64,000 bases of DNA from DAOMNN01 sp050486545 (lineage in GTDB: Bacteria > Pseudomonadota > Gammaproteobacteria > Burkholderiales > Rhodocyclaceae). The notes under the pieces were generated by a model. It made no database searches and was not told the DNA's origin. It saw only the letters and a list, made by a program, of their open reading frames with translations. A program made the position numbers and the translations under genes. The stretch covers positions 5,148 to 69,147 of the forward strand of contig JBJHDM010000012.1 in the NCBI GenBank assembly GCA_050486545.1, written 5' to 3'. Of this stretch, positions 31,601-35,198 are shown piece after piece; position 1 is the first letter of the stretch; every line of letters starts with the position of its first letter.

Positions 31601-32601
31601 AGCGTCGCGCGCTCTTCGCCGTACACCACGATGGTGCCGCCCGCGGAGTCGCTGCCCCGTCCCGACGCGTCGAGCTGCGAGCCGCTCTCCAGCGTGACGC
31701 TGCCGCCGGCCGTGATCAGCACGGAGCCCCCGGAACGCCCGTCGCGGCCGCGCGCATCGATCTCGCCCGAGATGCGTGCCTCGTCCCGGGCCACAATGAC
31801 GATGTCGCCGTCCGCGACCTCGATGTCGGTGCCGATCCTGAGTGCCGACACGTTGACCGCGCCCTGGAACAGGGCTTCGTGCTCGGTGTCGGCCAGGCGC
31901 GTGTTCAGATGCCCTGCGATGTCGACCGCATGACCGTGGAAGAGGATCAGGTTCTGTGCTTCAACCCGGCCCTGGATGCTGATCAGGCCATCGGGCGAGA
32001 CCGGCACGTCGCCATCGAGCAGGCGCGCAACGTGGCTGTCGCTGATCGTGCCGTCGGGCGCGATGATCTGCTGCATGAAGCCCGTGGTCGGGGTGGCGAC
32101 GGCGAGGCTGCCGACGTTGACCTGCCCGGTTGCACTGACGAGAAAACCGTGTGGATCGGCAAACACGACGTTGCCGCCGATCACGCCGTCCTGGTAGCTG
32201 TTGAGCGTACCGTGGATCGCGACCCGGCTGTCATGGACCAGGTTGATCAGGTTGCTGGTCTGCTGCGGCAGATAGAGATTCGCGGTGTGGGTCTCCGCGA
32301 CCTGGAAATGGTGGAAGGAGTTGAACGCATTGGCCCCGCGCACCGTGCCGGTGTGGATGTCGACGACGCCCGGCGTGGTTTGAATCAGCTGCGTCTGCGT
32401 CCGTCCATCGGTGACGATGCCGAGTGCCGTGTCGGCCTGGGCGCTTCCGGTCGCCGCGCCGAGTGCGATCAGGATGGACCAGCTCAATGGGTGCGGTCGC
32501 AAGGATCGACCATGCTTCCCCGTCGCCGCGTGGCTGTGTCGCGCGTGTACGTCCGTGCGCTGACGTGGCCTGGAGCGCGTTGTGCCGGATATCCTGGTCA
32601 T
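13618..32601 (-). CDS. Giant two-partner-secretion exoprotein (TpsA), leukotoxin/filamentous-adhesin-like
   Basis: About 6,327 residues, far above the usual 1,000-4,000 for TpsA proteins. The ATG at 32601 is chosen because AGGGAGA lies 8 nt upstream and a long signal peptide of about 56 residues follows (hydrophobic WSILIALGAATG, cleavage at AQA/DT). Residues about 57-310 form the TPS secretion domain (NLINLVHDSRVAIHG, FADPHGFLVSATGQVNVGSLAV). A glycine-rich beta-helix stretch follows to about 460. Residues about 680-2,180 hold three ~500-residue super-repeats; about 2,200-4,240 hold some 30 shorter repeats of the type GGAVAVNxI..A.I..A.V.A. The last ~2,000 residues are mostly non-repetitive and contain the only cysteines I found: Cys4818/4826 and Cys5179/5187, each CX7C. 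It is Asp/Ala/Gly-rich and acidic. No VENN motif or C-terminal toxin domain is visible, so an adhesin or surface exoprotein is more likely than a contact-dependent inhibition toxin. Confidence 0.9.
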   Translation of the reverse strand: MTRISGTTRSRPRQRTDVHARHSHAATGKHGRSLRPHPLSWSILIALGAATGSAQADTALGIVTDGRTQTQLIQTTPGVVDIHTGTVRGANAFNSFHHFQVAETHTANLYLPQQTSNLINLVHDSRVAIHGTLNSYQDGVIGGNVVFADPHGFLVSATGQVNVGSLAVATPTTGFMQQIIAPDGTISDSHVARLLDGDVPVSPDGLISIQGRVEAQNLILFHGHAVDIAGHLNTRLADTEHEALFQGAVNVSALRIGTDIEVADGDIVIVARDEARISGEIDARGRDGRSGGSVLITAGGSVTLESGSQLDASGRGSDSAGGTIVVYGEERATLSEGATVRARGGDSGDGGFVEISARHTVTLEGGSVDVGATEGAGGRFLIDPDHIEVSGRNDFEVGEALWIADESIVVRSGAVINTRTVGGGVLGAARDVAASIGDSGAITLVAPNITVEQDAALLAFADNGHAGGKITLDASQTDATRLGVASAAARIDVHGTLRGGEIVLAANASATVSDSATDTNQLRGLAVDLLQGLLDEIPAFDVGFGIADTSAEIVVHDSAILEASGDLTIAATATRDVSLSTEANGDLAGVAAIYGELKGRTAAQIAAGADVRAGDTLAVRATSDNTLALDAATRAGDNDTYFAGTLAIGIAKNLETVADAHLTAPGGTDPQFGALLVEAVTHNDFSVTAHNEASPGGSVGLAAAVLDTATTSTARLDGSTRVAGDVAVIAETHTARRHAIASTGAPDGQAEDGDATAEGDSGGVADFITGFTGKQSSDIDDARDAPAGEGDGGLPLDLGAAVAVSLGASQAEAVVDGTVRAGGDLAVLAEVREDDVATHAIAGAVSAADGSDGNPLAIAAAVAVTDLVLDARAEIPSSATVEAGRIAVVAEVVLPARGGWGGEDGPGSLDDLTGEDAARPEDALSTYAGTSLETGSETAVSVGGAVNYVNVHSTATARIDGDATSSAQAGDGTHTDFAGREIAWDAAVLLRATNRVETVNLAGNVTALGSTVGVGGVFNWATSTVHTTAAIGGSGTVNLAPDSLHIEADGTHTLVAYASMAGSGDGGTLGLGAAGVYARLESTTVAEVEDGARIVNDHPVDPPLPADPKPRAVAILATGRNSLDVAAASSATGGATVGVSATVAYAEAAIDTRARLGTGDALGAGSLTVAARSDNDYSVTARAEAEGTAGLGIAAAIADVRSDTLALIARDVELDGGDVTVRAESRTTRLAVGAETSASDADDDSDEEAGDVAARDEGATALVTGKVGAASDGAEADGADAPGTDDSGGFPIKFGSAVAVTLAEENAQARIANDVTVSGGGDVLVAARRELHDLATHATSAAISQAGADADGESASGISVSAAVSVTLLAQRADALLGDPAGGDPDGTLDAGNLYIDAGRLRVAAELDMPARGEAPGIGDFGGEDADADALNGFASASVQGAGDIVSFAGSVNYLDVDSHATARIGTGATIALDGDAPAAADEDADRLLTFAGVLDVEARARVETITVAGNRAESGKVGIGGAFNWVRQDTHVVAELKQAEVNATGTGADLNVIAARSDRMVVLTPVSGEAGETVGVGAAVALGMLAGSARAELDQGTANLTTDGTLTVAAHGDTDTVVSASSAVSGSAKVGFSATVAYSELETSTQALARSATGGTDPRLRVGALRIEAADATRHSTVANAEAEGGAAVGIAAAVADLDATTTATLAARVESDGDVLVFADLASSLNEVEATTRAGDSEEADESAQTSGNDGGSTDFTRGKAEQGEDKLDGRMADAGDDQGAGGGDFSLKLGGALALNFTDRTVRATVEDDTDVLAGGDVAIVARIEDSGLRNWAEAGTISKSSDGGTPVSLGAAVAVGLYANTAEALVGRNVSIEAEHVGVGATVSLPLGASLDMWTDLDGWIAFFKGKPGIDDVDGRITDWAKAQIHTYASATAASEADSVTIAGAVNYVDFTNRAVAWVGEGSTLTAHAADDLGADGPRFTTELRAADPDDEDAEADTFSWARAVTVAAATHTATIDVAGNFDSLLNPGMSGDGGKFALGAAFNWVNHENTALAGVDAGTVITAESADVAVTAHAFDQVIAISPTSGSGSGIAGNGIVTLTRVDNQTHAAISNEATIRTRELEVDAQQLLSIWSVAGALTSADNAALGFAVAANDLNATTSAFVGDIARLDPLRFGSAQVRADVLDPAVQADFVRVAARTEGIAGTGALAGSLSGGSSEGESGDRGEGLGGRTTQALDGRSAAANAGADEATADDEDTLDLGVDTLNDNADASESAADQQNPDGPDAGGLNPTNLAAEDDTTQSQHSQQKSSQSFGLAVSGSATINLSDMTTRAWIEDADLAPLDAVGLARVDVVAVNDTDLISVSGAGALYRADKSGGSGNKSVAIAGAVAYNLLENTTEAAVRGSQLIDAGTVNVEAITSGDQIAVGLGLAVNTSAGDTKSASIAGSVSIARTRNETLATIEDSTIRIDRAIPIGHDATQDHVGVLAYDRSRIASGGGALALGGAVGVGAAVSVNLIGNTVDAAIVDAALTNVGNVHVQALTQNRILGLAAMVGVNKSGTAAIGGSGVFNRIGNDVGARIEDGTVLASVRGNVDVIAAGTSDDPALGTQAAFAGRAYEPGADFDGGEAFDPDYEAVEDGDALGDLPELPRPDGTGEAIIGVAGTLSVSGKAAIGLSFVGNWIESTYTAQIVDSSVDAAGTVTVAAADTAQVVGVAVGGGVATGKFAGVGSVVANVIRSEATATVVGKSRAEGDPDPVADVRAANLSIEADKTGRIYSVAGALAFGGKAGVGAAVGYNEITTTTRAGLDGALVVLDRGTETDREAQVSATSSSAIYGGAIMGAAAGKAALGGSVVINRIGQTVEAALTNGTVLDARTLTVQAGDGQGADIWALAGNIAGAGKAAIGMAVAYNEIGGWTEGAANRFAATIDGAELRVTDTLDVRAELESDVQTLAATGQFAGSVAAGGSVAVSTIQTRAEAGIANTTLNAGIGDPGAGTLQAHVAARDDSTIRAASGSLQGAGKAAFGLASTVNRIDTLVSASVSGGTLRVRDLVVDGYSKALIQTLAAGLAAGGKAGVAGSVSVNLVGTEVDARITNGADVFARNNVGVLAENRDTVQVIGGALGFGVVGGMAGSVAVNLIDGVTTAAIDGAATRVTALAEQDAALTVNSGRLANRPATIVFDAGRANESLDEYSGQVTTTSLYEVADREVHGLAVNATSTQHVAVAAGSVGIAVNPKGSVGLAATVNVNRIGGETQAVIDGATINADNGDAHARQQVDVKASSHAHTAGVVAGLGVGLVGIGGAAAVDLVDRVTVASIADAAVDARERVMVDARSTQGITAIAASGSAGAAALTGSAPVSVVDTRTSASVERSRIRAGDLSVKADSDSAFSHIAGALGFGGLAGAAAVSVIINEATTTAFIADAPHDVGTPSGLELTGDLSVEATTTTQVNNIAAGASLAGTALAGMASVVLVDTTTHAWLDNVELNHANQRARQAEILATDTLTVHSIAGGVALGGTAVSAAVNVLVGQSNTAAWIADSTINTTQAVTVAAERDWQIEHLTISGAVGGGIALSGGVGVILLGQGGPGADVLGGEIDRDDGSSLDMVDGAVTADNHLDPSVDMLSTDERTALSGVSRGGVGSAVRAGGDHAVTSGIHGSTVRAGSVSVTAESRTHTDTLVGAGAIGLSIAGVGGAVAVTRIANRVESVIEASTVQSAGSITVGAYDRDGAGGAAAEVVTWAGGASLGIGLGAAWSDVQVRNRVNASAGGDLRIGDGTLAITAEDTTSIASEANGMALGAAAAGVAVSRALKHSDVSAGIAPGATVGLLNPLASLPSSGPVAALDVSIHATVGGRISSETIGAAGGLLVAANAAVATAEERSTVVAEVGEEATIGADDAHHRGHVTLSVDAAARPNTYARAAGGAVSAGAGIGAAVAEATARTDVQAYVRSGATVYARELDIVGRVLVPTGQRTAQAYAIVGTGGLLLGANATVAKAESRAHGTAQVARGATIHGAETIEVRAVNNTRQEADAIGVALGLVAAGAVLADANAYSNTLAAFDGHLDSPAGTLTVTANGHDILLARTTSGSGGVLAGAAALSKTLDASRTHARIQGEGVSGTDPLTVGNLIVRANHLADFDGSANSVQASVAGASGAWVEHTIRPTVETSLGNGARVVASNIELSADNRAIKNRISGDNARGASGGVLNAAAVKSETAVTFRTRVRVGEGAEAAVIGNPLVNPGRILLSAQETVDLRDQTRLDTGGAVTIARAESLIRVNDTAGTPTDPVGMAILIGTGARLDSVGAILATTRMNAEIATSANAKTYGLAGAAQGRSESVATARQRIVVGSDAELLAYGDIRLMPGQREIDLTNISGSLTYLDLRANTDLFNKTAIPIPGLPHALAEARNDSLVVIEDGARVASVRDVHLGTRDAQLFVNALGVAKDLYRQAAEDIGNAIGGLVGADEVSLETVAGDSIRHSDRIVLVDGSAEAGIHNHQWLRIDFDSNWPQGGHDLSTHRVDEGNISEGVSFSVNHVSLVVSIWDRISELQGLMADHAGNGPAVAAYRAEIDRLVAQLATLNLNGETPAADGEAGTPLTLEDLENFAGNNDMVLTVIDLDPILASPGNVFVTADLLVGTGDISAPGDASILIDNYTPYYLRIHGMEIPWLDRGRLVFNNRPETTNAGIADRNRHPSWVIIDGYGRREAAFGTIETAATTADPLIRVVNHYDPDGALYDGRYRAPDIWVVGDLNNVGGLVALSSTGSVVVSAELNAGQLEIDAGLDFVLNYVPTFRHITGDPKYLWQSQAHANECVTGSGTNCEPYKGSSTSNIQHTSDGLVIAANNVYISARYLNINGTIRSGLPEWAIVLPAALDTVIADAQAAYDAAIANGHSTEGLRLVELTEWTWGSMEPGASTEVDILESASQGFGGARRKAWWNAEEQRIELDGVRVQGGYIELVGEMMSTGGGQLEVIDGFGSIRIVNETNHDLLLNTLDTGRGVEGTIRIVDLGIEDGKRLVGGVEVGDYRTTTYSRIGDLVHVVDNRTLDTDGRANHFVVDPYAGTTAAYSPTAGLRYAWVTGRGAVEKRSYYFEKKSASFFGLFDLDWIIPANYNWENYLDQWFTDNEPLLQGDFLARTGDLGGVHAGGGQYAYSYSQVSMSEWETLPGSSGRRCSSTFLGLCTEYTYWQWVERQRGVKDFYTHSVKADHDIAIRFTGFETGLLDITSDGRVLIGGNLLNESGNTSIQAAAIRALSDQYMIFAHDLDLVSTGGDIGRDGDPLHLRLSGTLSASSAGGNIHLDQLADPLRNPDGDLWIDRVEAAGGNVSLGAAGSILMREAGSLIEGAHVQLEARFGSVGTSDAHVRIDTLDGEQGLFDATAGNGVFVTQIDGDLNVRQIATDGDVHLRVANGSLIDANPEERRDDRVISALEQLWSELGLIDEAAAQASVDDTRVAIEGVKRGEYDEYWHLRGLRLEETSPGVLEYIADAYDADFVFAYSAQDRSTLADLQGLTGAQLDEMEESRTARYHDLHAAYGADAYDPLWSYTWAEGELDAIAEGHLWTRQQLEFAISSGLLEWTPGRDPRIQAPNIIGANIVLEVHSGTIGKILDDDVFIDVSQGLGALDPDARREALIALAAAEIDDIELGEDWIRITQLDNVVLEATGSITASARDGIYLGSTLGHDLVLDHVQGPIVRLTTPEGIEGVTDGRPVLEGGEVILEARDGHIGTPELPLHVAISEHLTARTGGAIHLVQHDHDLTIGRMFAPEGAFLEVLDGGVSGRFADGLAVNAGSLTIGASGGVGTSATDRLAIRLDAGGRLEITSGGDVFLLAPDAGLDEVWIDAAGRVLLGAAGDVLLESITAGAAGAGAVVVTSDGAIRGHEEGEEHDHIHASADDAGVELEAGTGIGDPTNPLRVWTAAIAAETLSGDIHLVLPRATHASLLTGPGLIDVDALDDLGFDLISGGTGIDLRVAGQLAGTRLESPNGTIEALANAGDIDEVEAEGDVTLTTFEDLRLGTVWTASDVELVSGGDLDFDNVIASGSARLRSYGDLDGGMLQIGEGLQIAVGTRWWDGASKPASIRLGTFGAKWAEFEATYGIEFGLGAVYDHLYLQADYIEGHVEHLTANGPALEMIVRGSSGEAATSAQLDVDAPLGLYFPVYAAIDSVLTTTARNVLLEEGFVPGQMEIFTPDAHLYMNNRTPAPVRASVQLHELDFRFFLEQNLNDTYTDSYIVWYAPGFTVRVPNYASGHTGSLDYEGTSVVRDSGIFAELQNIEATTWIGAPMMDEPAEDDDPLNTEDDFPVNLGTAAVIGTSSIGPEG
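19900..25620 (-). repeat. Tract of about 30 short adhesin-type repeats within tpsA
   Basis: Protein-level repeats of roughly 60-80 residues with the pattern hydrophobic-GG-SVAVN-x-I, then A-x-I, then a V-x-V-x-A strand and a small-residue patch. Examples are VGAAVSVNLIGNTVDAAI, LGGSVVINRIGQTVEAAL, MAGSVAVNLIDGVTTAAI. Members are well diverged, so this is old duplication rather than a recent tandem array. The pattern resembles leukotoxin LktA-type filamentous adhesins. Confidence 0.7.
26000..30560 (-). repeat. Three ~500-residue super-repeats within tpsA
   Basis: Equivalent landmarks recur about every 1.47-1.58 kb. (1) A start block: NDFSVTAHNEAS near 30,540, NDYSVTARAEAE near 29,070, HSTVANAEAEGG near 27,570, and a degenerate fourth start near 25,980. 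(2) NYVNVHSTATARI near 29,745, NYLDVDSHATARI near 28,230, NYVDFTNRAVAWV near 26,740. (3) an FNW motif in GGVFNWATS, GGAFNWVRQ, GAAFNWVNH. Each unit carries an Asp/Gly-rich acidic linker. Confidence 0.75.
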
Positions 32602-32772
32602 CGACTTTGTCTCCCTGGCGTCCTGCCGGATCGGGCCCGGCGTCGCGCGTTCTTGTTGGTTCTTGTGCATCGCGTCGGTCCGCATCGAGCTGTCGGCGCT
32701 GGCCGGACCGTCGCGCATGCTCATGAATGGGAGCGGGAGCAGGCGCGTAGGCGAATACCTACACGATGGGAC

Positions 32773-32785
32773 TGGCATGATGCCA
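32773..32785. promoter_or_regulatory. 13-bp perfect palindrome upstream of tpsA
   Basis: TGGCAT G ATGCCA, centred about 180 bp upstream of the tpsA ATG. A plausible operator for control of the giant exoprotein gene; regulator unknown. Confidence 0.3.
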
Positions 32786-33021
32786 TAGCCATGATCGGGC
32801 GCAAATCGGGATTTGATCCGATTCGTGACATCGTTGTCGGTCGGCGGCAAGCAAGTGCCATGCCTCGGTCGCAAAGCCGGAGCAGATACAACTGGTTACA
32901 AGTTGCCTGCAGCGCAGGTGGGGCGGCTTGCTGCCGTCAGTGTAAAAAAATCCGACATCGAAGCGGGCTGTCTTCACGCATGCAGCATGCCGAGTGGACG
33001 CTGCGTGACAGCGGGCGGAAG

Positions 33022-33055
33022 CTGTCACAAAATCTTCATTCGGCTGCAATACACT
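33022..33055 (+). promoter_or_regulatory. Candidate Pho box and -10 of the phoB promoter
   Basis: CTGTCACAAAATCTTCAT (33022-33039): the first half-site is a clear CTGTCAC, then a 4-nt A-tract and a weaker TCTTCAT second half. A -10-like TACACT (33050-33055) lies 10 bp further on, the spacing known for PhoB-activated promoters in which the Pho box replaces the -35. This predicts positive autoregulation of phoBR. Confidence 0.6.
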
Positions 33056-33081
33056 GCGGGCTCGAACAGGGAGCACAGGAC

Positions 33082-33783
33082 ATGCCAGCAAACATTCTTC
33101 TGGTGGAAGACGAGCCTGCGATCCAGGAACTGATCGCAGTCAATCTGACCCGATCCGGGCACCATGTCGTCCGGGTTTCGGATGCCGAGACGGCGCAGCG
33201 GGTCGTTCGCGACGCCTTGCCCGACCTGATCCTGCTCGACTGGATGCTGCCGGGCATGTCGGGTGTCGAGTTCGCACGGCGACTCCGCACGGACGAGCGT
33301 ACGCGGATGATCCCCGTCATCATGCTCACCGCCCGCGGCGAGGAGCAGGACAAGGTCGCCGGGCTGGAGACGGGGGCGGACGATTACATCACCAAGCCGT
33401 TCAGCCCGCGCGAACTCGTCGCCCGGATCAAGGCGGTCCTGCGGAGGCGTGCGCCGCAGGTCACCGAGGATGCGGTGGAGGCCGGAGGGCTTCGGCTCGA
33501 TCCGAGCACCCATCGCGTGAGTGCCGAGGGGCAGACCTTGTCCCTCGGCCCGACCGAATTCCGGTTGCTGCATTTCCTGATGACCCATCCCGAACGCGTG
33601 CATTCGCGCACGCAACTGCTCGACCAGGTCTGGGGGGATCACGTGTTTGTCGAAGAGCGCACCGTCGACGTGCACATCCGGCGTCTGCGCGCCGCGCTCG
33701 AGCCCTCCGGCCATGACCGGTTGATCCAGACGGTGCGCGGAAGCGGATACCGGTTCTCGGTACAGATCGAGGCGATGGACTGA
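33082..33783 (+). CDS. phoB: Phosphate regulon response regulator PhoB
   Basis: 233-residue OmpR/PhoB-family regulator. Receiver domain (residues 1-120) with acidic pair ED/E at 9-11, phospho-acceptor Asp53 (LLDWMLPG) and the conserved lysine in ITKPFS. C-terminal winged-helix DNA-binding domain with LSLGPTEFRLLHFLMTHPERVHSR, RTVDVHIRRLRAAL and the final VRGSGYRFS. The ATG at 33082 follows GGGAGCACAGGAC. The Pho-box promoter and the adjacent phoR confirm the assignment. No pst genes or phoU are found in the window. Confidence 0.95.
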   Translation: MPANILLVEDEPAIQELIAVNLTRSGHHVVRVSDAETAQRVVRDALPDLILLDWMLPGMSGVEFARRLRTDERTRMIPVIMLTARGEEQDKVAGLETGADDYITKPFSPRELVARIKAVLRRRAPQVTEDAVEAGGLRLDPSTHRVSAEGQTLSLGPTEFRLLHFLMTHPERVHSRTQLLDQVWGDHVFVEERTVDVHIRRLRAALEPSGHDRLIQTVRGSGYRFSVQIEAMD

Positions 33784-33845
33784 ATGCCGGCGGACGCAGC
33801 AATGGGCTTCGCTCCGGCATAATCCCCCGATCGATCTCGCTTCCG

Positions 33846-35198
33846 TTGGCGGTCACCATCGACAAGTCGTCCCTGCACCCCTGGCTGGCTCCGGTGAGCA
33901 TCCTGGCCTTGCTCGGCCTGGCGGCCGCCATCGTCGGGGCAACGCTCGCTCCCATGCTTGGCGCGGTCCTGTTCGCGGGCGGCGCCGTCGCGCTGATGGT
34001 GTGGCTGATCGTGCACCTGCAGCGCTTGACCCGCTGGGCAGCGGGATCCCGGGATGCTCCGGTGCCCTTCGCGCCCGGTCCGTTCGAGCCGCTCTCCGAA
34101 GAGTTGGTACGGCGTGTACGCGAAGCGCGCGAAGAGCGTGAGCAGCTCGTGACCGAACTCGAACGTTTTCGCGCGGCGAGCCAGGCCATGCCTGACGGAC
34201 TGATCTACCTTTCCGGCCACGATACGATCGATTGGCTCAATCGCAGGGCCGAGCAGCACTTCGGGCTGCGCCATGCCAGCGACACCGGTCTGCTCCTGTC
34301 CGGCCTCGTGCGCCAGGCCGAACTGGTCCGTCACCTCGAGTCGGGATTGGCCGATGAACCGCTGGTGATCTCTTCTCCCCGGCGCCCGGGGACGCGGCTA
34401 CTGGTCCAGGTCGTCCCATTCGGCCAGGACCGGCGCATGCTCGTCTCGAGGGATGTGACGCAGATCGAAAAGCTCGAGACGATGCGCCGCGACTTCATCG
34501 CCAACGTGTCGCACGAACTGCGTACGCCGCTGACCGTGGTGAGCGGTTTCCTCGAAACCGTCGCCGACGGCCTCGACGACCTGTCTCGCGAGGATGTTCT
34601 CCGCTTCCTGAATCTCGCCCTCGATCAATCGACCCGCATGCAACGCCTGATCGAGGACCTGCTGACCCTCTCGGCGCTCGAGACCGGGGCGCCGGCACCG
34701 ACCGAGGAGCGGGTCGACGCCTGCACGCTGGTGCGCATGGTGTGTCAGGAAGCCGAGCTGCTGTCTGCCGGTCGCCACGACATCGTGCTTCAACTCGACC
34801 CGCGCGACGAGGGCGACCTGTTGCTCGGCAGCCAGAAGGAACTGCATTCGGCGTTCGCGAACCTGGCGACCAATGCCGTGCGGTATACGCCCGCGGGTGG
34901 CAGGATCGTGATGAGCTGGTGCCGTACGGCCGCAGGCGCCGAGTACTCGGTGACCGACGACGGTATCGGGATCGACCCGAAGCACATTGCGCGGCTGACC
35001 GAGCGCTTCTTCCGCGTCGACCGGAGCCGGTCGCGGGAAACGGGGGGGACGGGACTGGGCCTGGCCATCGTCAAGCACATCGTCTCCCGCCACCAGGCGG
35101 AACTGCACATCGAGAGCGAAGTAGGGAAGGGAAGTCGTTTCGTCGTCGCCTTCCCCGCCTCGCGGATCATGCGGGGTCGCCGACCGGTTCGTAGCTGA
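33846..35198 (+). CDS. phoR: Phosphate regulon sensor histidine kinase PhoR
   Basis: About 450-residue membrane-bound sensor kinase. Two N-terminal membrane helices (about residues 12-57), a charged linker, a PAS domain (about 105-205: FRAASQAMPDGLIYLSGHDTIDWLNR), the HisKA domain with phosphorylated His223 in NVSHELRTPL, and the HATPase domain with NLATNAVRYTP, DDGIGI and GGTGLGLAIVKHI. The first usable start in frame is TTG at 33846, without a good ribosome-binding site; the next methionine would remove the first membrane helix. It is 62 bp after phoB. Its last 32 bp overlap the 3' end of the convergent PilZ-like gene. Confidence 0.93.
   Translation: MAVTIDKSSLHPWLAPVSILALLGLAAAIVGATLAPMLGAVLFAGGAVALMVWLIVHLQRLTRWAAGSRDAPVPFAPGPFEPLSEELVRRVREAREEREQLVTELERFRAASQAMPDGLIYLSGHDTIDWLNRRAEQHFGLRHASDTGLLLSGLVRQAELVRHLESGLADEPLVISSPRRPGTRLLVQVVPFGQDRRMLVSRDVTQIEKLETMRRDFIANVSHELRTPLTVVSGFLETVADGLDDLSREDVLRFLNLALDQSTRMQRLIEDLLTLSALETGAPAPTEERVDACTLVRMVCQEAELLSAGRHDIVLQLDPRDEGDLLLGSQKELHSAFANLATNAVRYTPAGGRIVMSWCRTAAGAEYSVTDDGIGIDPKHIARLTERFFRVDRSRSRETGGTGLGLAIVKHIVSRHQAELHIESEVGKGSRFVVAFPASRIMRGRRPVRS

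Larger units (their letters stand above)
32602..33081. other. 480-bp divergent intergenic region tpsA / phoB
   Basis: Holds the leader and promoter region for tpsA (leftward) and the Pho-box promoter of phoB (rightward). The tpsA side contains a perfect 13-bp palindrome (32773-32785) and a looser inverted repeat AATCGG...CCGATT (32804-32823). A run of seven A (32944-32950) lies midway. I see no credible gene. Confidence 0.6.

Noticed and set aside
13618..32601. Contact-dependent inhibition (CdiA) toxin interpretation
   Set aside because: No VENN-like boundary, no C-terminal toxin domain, and no small immunity gene between tpsA and tpsB (23 bp only).
32582..32788. Short plus-strand frame in the tpsA upstream region
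   Set aside because: It covers the tpsA start and its ribosome-binding site on the other strand, and the peptide has no recognisable features.
13831..33783. Plus-strand open frame of ~6,650 codons opposite tpsA
   Set aside because: Exact codon-register complement of tpsA with arginine/valine/glycine-rich nonsense composition; only its last 233 codons (phoB) are real.
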